NCBI GenBank assembly: GCA_947630735.1
Contig: CANRIR010000018.1
Span: forward strand, 1-40,391
DNA from: an uncultured Marvinbryantia sp.
Lineage (GTDB): Bacteria; Bacillota; Clostridia; Lachnospirales; Lachnospiraceae
DNA length: 40,391 nucleotides
Direction of reading: 5' to 3'
Shown here: one piece after another, positions 9,530 through 17,298 of the stretch
How positions within the stretch are numbered: position 1 is the first letter of the stretch
How the letters are laid out: each line of letters starts with the position of its first letter
Notes under the pieces: generated by a model
Seen by the model: only the letters and a program-made list of their open reading frames with translations
What the model was told of the DNA's origin: nothing
Databases searched by the model: none
Program-made: the position numbers and the translations under genes

Positions 9530-11077
9530 TTACATTCCTCCGTACCCGTTCGCATCCTCGATCTGCAGGATCAGCTGCAGGTTCGCTATCTCATAGCTGT
9601 TCAGGAAGCTGCTCATATTGGCGTCGAAGTAATCCGGGTCATAGGTTGGCGTGTACCATGTCTTCTGTGAAAAATAATCCCGATAGCTCTGCGACGTAAA
9701 GATCCTGCCGTGCTTGGCGAACACCTCGTTGCGCAGAAGCGCCAGGTCGGATTCCGACCAGCCGCTCAGCTCGTCCGCGGAGAGATAACGGGTGCTGATA
9801 TCATAGTAGGTGTAGCTGCTGTCCCACGCGCCGCTCGAAGAACCGCCCGAGGAGCCGCCGGAAGATCCGCCTCCCCCGGAGGATCCGCCCGCGCCGATCT
9901 CATCCGGATCCCACACGAGATAGCTGGTATAGACATAGCCTATCTGGCCGCCGTAACTCACCTCGGTCCAGTTCCCGCTGGTATTTCCCGTGACGCCTAT
10001 GCTCTCGCCCGCGGCTATGCCGCCCAGCCACGCGTAATCTTTGCCCGGGCCGCTGCGCACATTCAGATCCGTGGACGCATACATCGTGCCGCTGACGATG
10101 ACCACGCCGGAGGAACTGCCGTTTTCATAGGAACCGCCGGAAGAATTTTCCTGAGAGTTCCCCGATGAGCTGCCCGACACGCTCCCATTGTCCGCGTCAT
10201 CGTCCTGCCAGGTGCCGGCGGCCGAGGCGTTGCTCGTCAGATATTTTCCGTTCACATAGCCGGTCTTGCCGTTGTAAGTCACCTGCACCCAGTTCCCGCT
10301 CTTTTTCCCGGTGGCCGTCACGCTCTCGCCCTCGCTTAACGTGCCCAGGATCAGGCTCTCCGCGTTCGCGCTGGAGCGCACGTTCACCTGCATGGTGGCG
10401 TACATCGGCCCGGCGGCTGTCTGAGACGACGAGGAACTTCCGGAGTCGGACGGCTCGGAGGCCTGTACTACCGTGGGCTTTTTCGCTGTGCTCCCAGTGG
10501 TGCTCTTATTGGCGCTGCCGGTCAGCGTCTCCTTCTGCGTGCTGGTCTTCTCTGTCTGTTTGGTTGTGGAAGGCGTTACTGTCTGCTTCGTCGTGGAAGC
10601 CTTCTCCGTCTGCTTCGTCGTGGAAGTCTTCTCTGTCTGCTTCGTTGTGGAGCTCGTTTTCTCTGTCTCTTTCTTTGTGGTCTCCTTCTCCGTGGAGCTC
10701 TTCTTCTCCGTCTCTTTCTTTGTGGTCTCTTTCTCCGTGGAGTTCTTCTTCTCCGTCTCTTTCTTTGTGGTCTCTTTCTCCGTGCTGTCCTTCTTTTCCG
10801 TCTCAGTCTCAGTCTCGGACTCCGTCTCCGGCTCCGTCTGCAGATCGTTCTTCGCGACTACGACAAAGGAATCCTCCGTCTTCGCGAACTGTTCCACCTC
10901 GATGGGCAGCTCGGTCTCCCTCGTGTCCTGCCGCTCATCCTCCGGCTGAAACGCCGTCTGCCAGTTGGTATTCAAAAGAGACAGCCCTGTGTTGGTCAGG
11001 TAAGCGCTGCCTCCGGCCGCCACGACCGTCGCCGCGCAAACCCCTAATATGGTTGATATTTTCCTCTTATTAGACAT
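9530..11077 (-). CDS. Secreted SH3-SH3-YARHG domain protein
   Basis: About 515 residues from the ATG at 11077 (AGGTGAGG just upstream; the frame also opens with a GTG at 11086). Order: signal or membrane anchor (residues 9-27), short acidic segment, Lys/Thr/Glu-rich stalk with tandem repeats (about 95-185), bacterial SH3 domain (about 226-280, with VNVRSSAN and GYVNGKYL), Ser/Gly linker, second SH3 domain (332-387, with LNVRSGPGKDYAWLG), Gly/Ser linker, and a YARHG domain (430-507, with ALLRNEVFAKHGRIF and WYTPTYDP). Bacterial SH3 domains bind peptidoglycan or its peptides. YARHG is an extracellular domain of unknown role. The protein probably sits in the wall near the next gene's product. 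Own promoter at 11097-11125. Confidence 0.9.
   Translation of the reverse strand: MSNKRKISTILGVCAATVVAAGGSAYLTNTGLSLLNTNWQTAFQPEDERQDTRETELPIEVEQFAKTEDSFVVVAKNDLQTEPETESETETETEKKDSTEKETTKKETEKKNSTEKETTKKETEKKSSTEKETTKKETEKTSSTTKQTEKTSTTKQTEKASTTKQTVTPSTTKQTEKTSTQKETLTGSANKSTTGSTAKKPTVVQASEPSDSGSSSSSQTAAGPMYATMQVNVRSSANAESLILGTLSEGESVTATGKKSGNWVQVTYNGKTGYVNGKYLTSNASAAGTWQDDDADNGSVSGSSSGNSQENSSGGSYENGSSSGVVIVSGTMYASTDLNVRSGPGKDYAWLGGIAAGESIGVTGNTSGNWTEVSYGGQIGYVYTSYLVWDPDEIGAGGSSGGGGSSGGSSGGSSSGAWDSSYTYYDISTRYLSADELSGWSESDLALLRNEVFAKHGRIFTSQSYRDYFSQKTWYTPTYDPDYFDANMSSFLNSYEIANLQLILQIEDANGYGGM
10526..10795 (-). repeat. Coding tandem repeats: 45-bp units x3 then 27-bp units x4
   Basis: Within the SH3/YARHG gene, three copies of a 15-residue unit (KKxSTEKETTKKETE) are followed by four copies of a 9-residue unit (STTKQTEKT-like). 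They are strongly conserved at DNA level and form a charged, extended stalk. Copy number is likely to vary between strains through slippage or recombination. Confidence 0.85.
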
Positions 11078-11096
11078 TTTCCTCACCTCATCGTTG

Positions 11097-11125
11097 ATAA
11101 TACCACACTGCCCCCGAAAAGTCCA
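11097..11125 (-). promoter_or_regulatory. Promoter for the envelope cassette
   Basis: Minus-strand -35 TGGACT (11120-11125), 17-base spacer, -10 TATTAT (11097-11102), in the 57-base gap between argS and the SH3/YARHG start. The -35 is weak (4 of 6), so read-through from argS may also contribute. Confidence 0.5.
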
Positions 11126-11134
11126 CGCTTTTTG

Positions 11135-12901
11135 TCACATGCGCTCCGGCGCTTCGAATCCCAGCACGCCGATGCAGCACTCCAGCACCCGGCGCACCAG
11201 GCGCAGGAGCAGGATCCACGACGCCTGCCGCGCTTTGTCCTCCTCCGTCAGGATCTTCGTCTCGTGGTAAAAGCGGTTGAACGCGTTTGCCAGATCATAG
11301 ATATAGGAACAGACCTTGTGGGGAGCCGCCTCCTCAAAAGCGTTTTCCATCACGCCGTTAAACCTCGCAAGCTCCAGCATCAGCGCCTTCTCACTCGCGT
11401 TCGCGTACGCCTGCATGGCGCCGTCCTCCTGCCCGGCATGGGCGGCCCCGTATTTGTTCAGGATCGACTTGATGCGCACGATCGTATACAGGATATAGGG
11501 ACCGGTGTTCCCCTCGAAGGATGTGAAGCGGTCGATGTCGAAGATGTAATCCTTCGGCGCCTGGTTGGACAGATCGCCGTACTTGAGGGCGGAGAGCCCC
11601 ACGATCTTCGCGGTCTCCTTCGCCTCCTGCGGGTCGATCTCGTGGTTGTCCACGATCTTGCGGTACATCTCCTCCTCGATGTCCCCGATGAGCTGCTCCA
11701 GCCGCATCACGCCGCCGTCCCTGGTCTTGAAGGGCTTGCCGTCTTTTCCGTTCATGGTGCCGAAGCCCAGGAAGGTCAGCTTCGTCTTTTCCGGCACCAG
11801 GCCGGCCTTCCGCGCGCAGCGGAACACCTGAATGAAATGCATCTCCTGGCGCTTGTCCGTCACGTAGAAGATCTCGTCCGGCTGGTAGAGCTTCTGGCGC
11901 TCCACGATGGTGGCCAGGTCGGTGGTGGCGTACAATGCCGCCCCGTCCGACTTCAGGATGATGCAGGGCGGGATCTCCTTGGCGTCGCCCTCTTCTTTGA
12001 CGTCCACCACCAGCGCGCCCTGGTCCTCCCGGGCAATGCCGTCCGCTTTCATCTTCTCCACCATATCCGCGATATAGGGCTCCGCGTCCGACTCGCCCTT
12101 CCACAGGTCGAACTCCACGTGCAGCCGATCATAGTTCTTTTCCAGATCCGGCAGGGACACGTCCATGATGTGCCGCCACAGCGCCCGGTAGCCGCGCCTG
12201 CCCTTCTGAAGCTGGTAAGTGGCCTCCAGGGCCTCCTGGCGGTACTGCTCGTCCTCCTTGGACTTCCTGCTGGCCGCAGGGTAGATCTCCTCCAGATCGT
12301 TTATGGTAAAGGGAGCCTCCTTCGGGTACTCCCCCTCGTAATCCTCCTGAAAATAAGGAAGCTGCGGCTGGCGGCGCTTCAGCTCCACGATGATGAGGCC
12401 CATCTGCAGGCCCCAGTCGCCCAGGTGCACGTCGCCGATCACGCGGTGCCCCAAAAAGCGCCCGATGCGCTTGATGCTCTCGCCGATGATGGCCGGGCGC
12501 AGGTGCCCCACGTGCAGCGGCTTCGCCACGTTCGCCCCGCCGTAATCCAGCACAATGGTAAGGGGATCTTTTGCCTTCTCCACCGACAGGTTCTCATCCG
12601 CCTGCATATCGTTCAGGTAATCCGCCAGGAAACTGCCTGACAGCTTCAGGTTGAGAAAGCCCGGGTTCGCCACCTCAGCGCTCTCAAACATGCGGCTCCC
12701 CTTCAAGTTTGCCGCCACGTCGTTCGCGATGACGGCGGGCGCTTTTTTGTAGGCCTTCGCGGCCGCCATGGCCCCGTTGCACTGAAATTCGCACAGATCC
12801 GGGCGGTTGGACACCGCGGCCCGCGCGTAGGACGCGTCGTACCCCGCCTTCTCAAAAGCGGGCGCCAGTTCTTCTTCGATCAAAGTAAGTAATTTTTTCA
12901 T
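11135..12901 (-). CDS. argS: Arginyl-tRNA synthetase
   Basis: Class I synthetase that charges tRNA-Arg. The 588-residue protein has the N-terminal additional domain, the HIGH-type motif HVGH at residues 130-133 followed by GDVHLGDWGLQMG, a catalytic domain, and the C-terminal DALR anticodon-binding domain with NAFNRFYHETKI. No canonical KMSKS is evident, which is usual for many bacterial ArgRS. The start follows AAGGAG. A near-consensus promoter lies just upstream, and no T-box leader is visible in the short leader of about 25 bases. Confidence 0.97.
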   Translation of the reverse strand: MKKLLTLIEEELAPAFEKAGYDASYARAAVSNRPDLCEFQCNGAMAAAKAYKKAPAVIANDVAANLKGSRMFESAEVANPGFLNLKLSGSFLADYLNDMQADENLSVEKAKDPLTIVLDYGGANVAKPLHVGHLRPAIIGESIKRIGRFLGHRVIGDVHLGDWGLQMGLIIVELKRRQPQLPYFQEDYEGEYPKEAPFTINDLEEIYPAASRKSKEDEQYRQEALEATYQLQKGRRGYRALWRHIMDVSLPDLEKNYDRLHVEFDLWKGESDAEPYIADMVEKMKADGIAREDQGALVVDVKEEGDAKEIPPCIILKSDGAALYATTDLATIVERQKLYQPDEIFYVTDKRQEMHFIQVFRCARKAGLVPEKTKLTFLGFGTMNGKDGKPFKTRDGGVMRLEQLIGDIEEEMYRKIVDNHEIDPQEAKETAKIVGLSALKYGDLSNQAPKDYIFDIDRFTSFEGNTGPYILYTIVRIKSILNKYGAAHAGQEDGAMQAYANASEKALMLELARFNGVMENAFEEAAPHKVCSYIYDLANAFNRFYHETKILTEEDKARQASWILLLRLVRRVLECCIGVLGFEAPERM

Positions 12902-12934
12902 GGTTGGTTTTCACTCCTTTTTCGTCTAAAAAAG

Positions 12935-12963
12935 ATTATACTTGTAAAATGCCCGTTTTTCAA
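12935..12963 (-). promoter_or_regulatory. argS promoter
   Basis: -35 TTGAAA (12958-12963), 17-base spacer, perfect -10 TATAAT (12935-12940) on the minus strand, giving a short leader before the AAGGAG site of argS. Confidence 0.8.
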
Positions 12964-12987
12964 TGCCTTTTTCCGCGAACGGCGCGG

Positions 12988-13016
12988 TTGCTTTTTTTGG
13001 CACCGGATGCTATACT
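12988..13016 (+). promoter_or_regulatory. Promoter for the LUD-domain gene
   Basis: -35 TTGCTT (12988-12993), 17-base spacer, -10 TATACT (13011-13016). It is divergent from the argS promoter, with the two -35 boxes about 25 bases apart. Confidence 0.7.
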
Positions 13017-13047
13017 GGTTCAAAAAATGAATTGCGAGGTTTTTGGA

Positions 13048-13680
13048 ATGAGCGCTATCTCTTCTTTTTATGAAAAGCAGGCCGAGACCATCATCAAGGC
13101 CCTTCAGAAACGGCAGATCAGCGGCCGCTATTGCCCGGACGGCAAAAGCGCGGCGGAATATGTGTGCTCTCGGATCCCCGAGGGGGCGGCGGTTACCTGG
13201 GGCGGCTCGGAGTCCATCCGGCAGTGCGGACTCCTGGACGCGCTGAAGCAGGCCCCCGTCACGCTGTGGGACCGGGCCGAGGTAAAACCGGAGGAAATGA
13301 AGGCGTTTTACCGGAAGGCGTTTTCGGCGGACTATTATCTGATGAGCGCCAACGCCATCACTCTGGACGGGCGCATTGTGAACATAGACGGAAACGGCAA
13401 CCGCGTGGCCGCCCTCTCCTACGGGCCCGACCATGTGGTGATCCTGGCGGGCATGAACAAGGTCGTCTCCTCCCTGGAGGAGGCGGTGGACCGGGCGCAC
13501 AACATCGCGGCCCCGCCCAACTCCATCCGCCTGGGGCTGGAGACGCCCTGCACGAAGGACGGCGTCTGCCACCACTGTTTTTCGAAGCAGAAGATCTGCA
13601 GCATGCTGCACGTGCTGGAATTTAGCCGCGACCCCGAGCGCATCCATGTGGTGCTGGTGGGCGAGACGCTGGGGTTCTGA
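13048..13680 (+). CDS. LUD-domain (LutC/YkgG-like) protein
   Basis: About 210 residues from ATG 13048, chosen because GAGG sits 8 bases upstream; an in-frame ATG at 13027 lies nearly on the predicted transcription start. The sequence shows the LUD (DUF162) pattern: GAAVTWGGSESIRQCGLLDAL, then FSADYYLMSANAITLDGRIVNIDGNGNRVA, and AGMNKVVSSLEEAVDRAHNIAAP. A C-terminal Cys/His cluster CTKDGVCHHCF could bind metal. LutC-type proteins take part in lactate oxidation with LutA/LutB. Neither partner is here, so the substrate is open. It is followed two bases later by the MATE gene, probably on the same transcript. Confidence 0.85.
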   Translation: MSAISSFYEKQAETIIKALQKRQISGRYCPDGKSAAEYVCSRIPEGAAVTWGGSESIRQCGLLDALKQAPVTLWDRAEVKPEEMKAFYRKAFSADYYLMSANAITLDGRIVNIDGNGNRVAALSYGPDHVVILAGMNKVVSSLEEAVDRAHNIAAPPNSIRLGLETPCTKDGVCHHCFSKQKICSMLHVLEFSRDPERIHVVLVGETLGF

Positions 13681-13682
13681 CC

Positions 13683-15020
13683 ATGGAACACACAATGGAA
13701 AACCACAGCCTGACGGAGGGCAGCATCCTGAAGACCCTCCTTGTCTTTGCCATTCCCTTTTTGATCGCCAACATCCTGCAGTCCCTGTACGGGGCGGTGG
13801 ATCTGTTCGTGGTGGGAAAATACTGCAGCGCCGAGAGCGTGGCCGCCGTGTCCACCGGCACACAGGTCACGCAGATCGTCACCAGCCTGGTGACCGGCCT
13901 TACCCTGGGCAGCACCGTCATCATCGGGCGCTACATGGGCTGCGAAAAATATGATCTCGTAAAAAAGACCATCGGGACAACCCTGACGGTCTTTGCTCTG
14001 GTCGCCCTCCTGCTGACGGCCCTGATGCTTCTCTTTGAACGGCCCCTTCTGCGGGTTTTATCCACGCCAAAGGAATCCTTCTCCCTGACGATGCAGTACG
14101 TGGCCATCTGCGCGGCGGGCAACCTGTTTGTGTGCGGCTACAACGCCATCAGCGCCATCCTGCGCGGCTGCGGCGACTCCACGCGGCCCATGATCTTTGT
14201 GGGCATCGCCTGCGCCCTAAACATTATCCTGGATTTTGTGTTCGTCCGCTTTCTCGGGCTGGGCGTGGCCGGGACGGCCCTGGCCACCATCATCTCCCAG
14301 GCCTTCAGCATGGCGTCGGCCATCGTCTACCTGAAAAAAACGGACTTCATCTTCGACTTCCGCCCGGCCAGCTTCCGGCCGGTCCCCGCGCTGGCGCGGG
14401 AACTCGCGAGGGTGGGCATCCCCATCTCGTTCCAGGAGCTGATGATCCGCATCTCCTTTCTGTACCTGATGACCGTCATGAACGGCTGCGGCGTGTACGC
14501 GGCCGCGGTGGTGGGCATCTCCAGCAAGTACGACGTGTTCGCCATGCTCTCGGGCACATCCGTGGCCAACGCGCTGGCGGCCCTCACCGCGCACAACATC
14601 GGCGCGGGCAAGCCGGAGCGCGCCCGCAAGTCGCTCTGGTACGGCCTGGGCTTTGCCCTGTGCATCTCGCTTCTGTTCTGGCTGTGGGCGCAGTTCAGCC
14701 CCCAGTCCATGATCGGCGTGTTCTCAAAGGATGAGCGCGTGATCGCGGCGGGCGTGCCGTTCTTCCGCTCCTGCAGCTACGACTATTTCCTGGTGACCAT
14801 CGTGTTCTGCCTGAACGGCTACCTGAACGGCCGCCAGAAGACGGTGTGGACCATGGTGAGCAGCTGCTGCGGCGCGCTGCTTCTGCGCATCCCCATGGTG
14901 TACCTGTTCGCGAAATTCTTCGCCCAGGATCTCGGCAAGCTCGGCATGATCGCCCCCACGGTGTCCGGGATCATGGCGTGCTACACGCTGATCTACGTGC
15001 TGACAGAGCACAGGAAATAG
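13683..15020 (+). CDS. MATE-family multidrug/metabolite efflux transporter
   Basis: A 445-residue integral membrane protein with about twelve hydrophobic segments in two similar halves. MATE-like signatures include the TEGSILKTLLVFAIPFLIANILQ start, GAVDLFVVGKY, GYNAISAILRGCGDSTRPM and GTALATIISQAFS. Such transporters expel cationic drugs or metabolites in exchange for Na+ or H+. It starts two bases after the LUD stop. Its 3' end converges on galK with only five bases between the stops, so there is no room for an intergenic terminator and the transcripts probably overlap. Confidence 0.94.
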   Translation: MEHTMENHSLTEGSILKTLLVFAIPFLIANILQSLYGAVDLFVVGKYCSAESVAAVSTGTQVTQIVTSLVTGLTLGSTVIIGRYMGCEKYDLVKKTIGTTLTVFALVALLLTALMLLFERPLLRVLSTPKESFSLTMQYVAICAAGNLFVCGYNAISAILRGCGDSTRPMIFVGIACALNIILDFVFVRFLGLGVAGTALATIISQAFSMASAIVYLKKTDFIFDFRPASFRPVPALARELARVGIPISFQELMIRISFLYLMTVMNGCGVYAAAVVGISSKYDVFAMLSGTSVANALAALTAHNIGAGKPERARKSLWYGLGFALCISLLFWLWAQFSPQSMIGVFSKDERVIAAGVPFFRSCSYDYFLVTIVFCLNGYLNGRQKTVWTMVSSCCGALLLRIPMVYLFAKFFAQDLGKLGMIAPTVSGIMACYTLIYVLTEHRK

Positions 15021-15025
15021 ATTTA

Positions 15026-16306
15026 TCACAATTCCATGTGGATGGCTCCATATTTGCGGATGGTCATTTTGTAGACGCATCTGTCGTCCAGCTTTTCTTC
15101 TATGTATCTGGTGTAGCCGTCCGTGCACTCCTTCGGCAGGATCACCATGATGACGCCGGCAAATCCGCCGCCGTGGATGCGGTACGCGCATTTTTTCACA
15201 TCTTTCAGGTACAGCTCCGTGAGGGCGAGCGCCACGCAGATGGCCTGCTCGTGCGGCGTCTCGATGCAGTAGCAGTTCTGCAGCCACTTCCAGGAGGAGT
15301 CCCCCGATGCGCAGACGCTCCTGAGAAAGTCGTCATAGCGCTTTTCTCTGAGGGCCGCCACCTCCTCGTCCACGCGGAAGTTTTCATTGTAGAAGTGCAG
15401 GGCGCGCAGCACACAGCGGTCGCCCAGCTTTGCGCGCAGCTTCGGCACATTTTCCAGGAACAAGTCGTAGGGCACCTGTGCCAGCACTTCTTTTCCAAAG
15501 AAGGACGCGGCCCGTTTCATCTCCACCGGAACCGCCGAGTACTCGTCGCTCATGTTGGCGTGCCCCTTGCCCGTGTTGACGATCAGCAGATCACAGCCGA
15601 TCTCATCCAGGCTGAAGTCTATCTTTTCCACTTTCGGGTTCTCGTTGTCCGCAAAGTCGATGGTCACAACGCCCCCGCAGGCGCAGGCCATCTGATCCAG
15701 CAGGCCGGACGCCTTCTTCCAGTAGCGGTTCTCCGCGTAGCGCCCGGCATGGGCGTAGTCGGTAATGCTTACTTTCCCGTCGTTAAAGAAATAATTTAAC
15801 ATGCTGCAGATCAGCATCTCAAAGGACGCGGAGGAACTGACGCCCGCCGCGCTGATGACGTTGCTGGTGGTAAACGCGTCAAAGCCGCCCACCGCAAAGC
15901 CCCTCTCGCGAAAACCGGCCAGGATCCCCTTGATGAGCGGCACGGTGCCGGTGGTCCTCGCATCCTCCAGATCGTTCAGATCTATGGTAAAATCCTGGCG
16001 GAAGGTCTCGCTGATGATGTGCACGGTATTGGTGCCGTTTTTGCGCGCCGCGCAGATACAGTCCTGGTTCACGCTGCCCGCCAGCACCTTTCCATGGTTG
16101 TGGTCCGTGTGGTTGCCGCCGATCTCCGTGCGCCCGGGCGAGGAAAACAGCTCAAACTCCTCGTCGCCGAAATGCTCCGCAAAGCCCTCCGCCAGATGGC
16201 GGTAGCGCTCCATGTTCGCCTCGACATCCGCAGCGCCGTACAGATCCGCAAAAAGCTGCCTCACACTTTCTTTTTTCAAAACTTCCGGTATCTGATCCCG
16301 TTTCAT
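15026..16306 (-). CDS. galK: Galactokinase
   Basis: GHMP kinase that phosphorylates galactose at C1, entering the Leloir pathway. The 426-residue length is in range. Motifs are the galactokinase signature GRTEIGGNHTDHNHG, the ATP-binding AAGVSSSASFEML, and the C-terminal GGGFAGVIMVILP. The start has CAGGAGGG six bases upstream. It lies 26 bases after the Mrp ATPase gene on the same strand and downstream of a monosaccharide ABC transporter, which suggests that the transporter carries galactose among other sugars. galT and galE are not in the window. Confidence 0.95.
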   Translation of the reverse strand: MKRDQIPEVLKKESVRQLFADLYGAADVEANMERYRHLAEGFAEHFGDEEFELFSSPGRTEIGGNHTDHNHGKVLAGSVNQDCICAARKNGTNTVHIISETFRQDFTIDLNDLEDARTTGTVPLIKGILAGFRERGFAVGGFDAFTTSNVISAAGVSSSASFEMLICSMLNYFFNDGKVSITDYAHAGRYAENRYWKKASGLLDQMACACGGVVTIDFADNENPKVEKIDFSLDEIGCDLLIVNTGKGHANMSDEYSAVPVEMKRAASFFGKEVLAQVPYDLFLENVPKLRAKLGDRCVLRALHFYNENFRVDEEVAALREKRYDDFLRSVCASGDSSWKWLQNCYCIETPHEQAICVALALTELYLKDVKKCAYRIHGGGFAGVIMVILPKECTDGYTRYIEEKLDDRCVYKMTIRKYGAIHMEL

Positions 16307-16332
16307 GGAAACCCTCCTGCTTCAAAGTTATT

Positions 16333-17190
16333 TCACGCTTCTTCGCTTTTCTTCGGCATAGCGGTCAGCACCGCGCACGCCTCCGCAAGGTGCGGGTTCT
16401 GCGCCTGCGCAAAACTTCCGTCCGCCAGCGCGGCGAATTTCGGATCGATCGGCATCTTTCCGAGCACCTTCAGATCCATGCCGGCCGCCACCTCGTCGAT
16501 GTGGCTCTCCCCGAACACCGGGATCCTCTTCCCGCAGTCCGGGCATTCCAGCCAGCTGTAATTTTCCACGATCCCCAGCACCGGGATATTCATGGCCTTC
16601 GCCATATTATATGCCTTCTTCACGATCATCTGCACCAGCTCCTGGGGGGACGTGACAATGATCACGCCGTCCACCGGAAGCGACTGAAACACCGTCAGGG
16701 GCACATCGCCGGTTCCGGGCGGCATATCCACCAGCAGATAGTCCAGCTCGCCCCAGATCACATCGCTCCAGAACTGCTTGACCACGCCCGCGATGATCGG
16801 CCCGCGCCAGATGACGGGCGACTCCTCGTCCGGCACCATCAGGTTCAGGGACATCACCTTAATATCATTTTCCGTGAGGATCGGATAGATCCCCTGGTCG
16901 TCCACCGGGGCCGGGCCGTGCAGGCCATACATTTTCGGGATGGACGGCCCCGTGATGTCCGCGTCCAGAATGCCCACGCGGTAGCCCTTCGCCGCCAGCA
17001 GATTGGCAAGGGACGCCGTGGCCATCGATTTGCCCACGCCGCCCTTGCCGCTCACAATGCCGATCACATGATCTATCTCGGAAAATACATTCGCTTCCAC
17101 CTGAAAGCTCTGGGGCTCCTGCCTGCTCGGGCAGCCCTCACAGCTCTCCCTTGTGCAGCCCTCTGCGCTGCTGCAAGATTTTTCAGCCAT
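16333..17190 (-). CDS. Mrp/NBP35-type P-loop ATPase (iron-sulfur carrier)
   Basis: Cytosolic MinD-like ATPase that carries and delivers iron-sulfur clusters. 285 residues. The deviant Walker A SGKGGVGKS lies at about 47-55. An N-terminal Cys cluster (Cys6, Cys12, Cys17, Cys20) resembles that of NBP35 proteins. The CPDC pair near residue 208 is the expected cluster-bridging site at the dimer interface, and MPPGTGDVPLT is the switch segment. Its own promoter and a leader hairpin are upstream. Spacing suggests co-transcription with galK, but there is no obvious functional link. Confidence 0.92.
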   Translation of the reverse strand: MAEKSCSSAEGCTRESCEGCPSRQEPQSFQVEANVFSEIDHVIGIVSGKGGVGKSMATASLANLLAAKGYRVGILDADITGPSIPKMYGLHGPAPVDDQGIYPILTENDIKVMSLNLMVPDEESPVIWRGPIIAGVVKQFWSDVIWGELDYLLVDMPPGTGDVPLTVFQSLPVDGVIIVTSPQELVQMIVKKAYNMAKAMNIPVLGIVENYSWLECPDCGKRIPVFGESHIDEVAAGMDLKVLGKMPIDPKFAALADGSFAQAQNPHLAEACAVLTAMPKKSEEA

Positions 17191-17222
17191 TCAAACAAAC
17201 CTCTTTTCTGATCTAATTTCAT

Positions 17223-17248
17223 CCGCCCGACGGATACCCGCCGGGCGG
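17223..17248 (-). promoter_or_regulatory. Strong GC hairpin in the leader of the Mrp gene
   Basis: An 11-bp stem, CCGCCCGGCGG pairing with CCGTCGGGCGG (one G-U pair), around a GTAT loop. There is no T-run after it on the minus strand. It lies just after the predicted transcription start of the mrp promoter, so an mRNA-stabilising 5' hairpin is one reading. It could also mark the 3' end of the transporter transcript. Confidence 0.55.
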
Positions 17249-17261
17249 AGTGCGTATAAAG

Positions 17262-17290
17262 ATTGTATGACAAATTCATCCAAATGGCAA
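17262..17290 (-). promoter_or_regulatory. Promoter for the Mrp-galK pair
   Basis: -35 TTGCCA (17285-17290), 17-base spacer, -10 TACAAT (17262-17267), starting within 10 bases of the mmsB stop codon. Confidence 0.6.
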
Positions 17291-17298
17291 GGCTATTC

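Noticed and set aside
12902-12934. T-box in front of argS
   Set aside because: No GGTGG antiterminator motif or terminator; the leader is only about 25-30 bases.
13027-13047. Earlier ATG for the LUD-domain gene
   Set aside because: It would start within a few bases of the predicted transcript 5' end and lacks a ribosome site; ATG 13048 has GAGG at proper spacing.
17223-17248. Classical terminator after mmsB
   Set aside because: Strong stem but no T-run on the transcribed strand, and it lies downstream of the mrp promoter. Kept as a leader hairpin instead.
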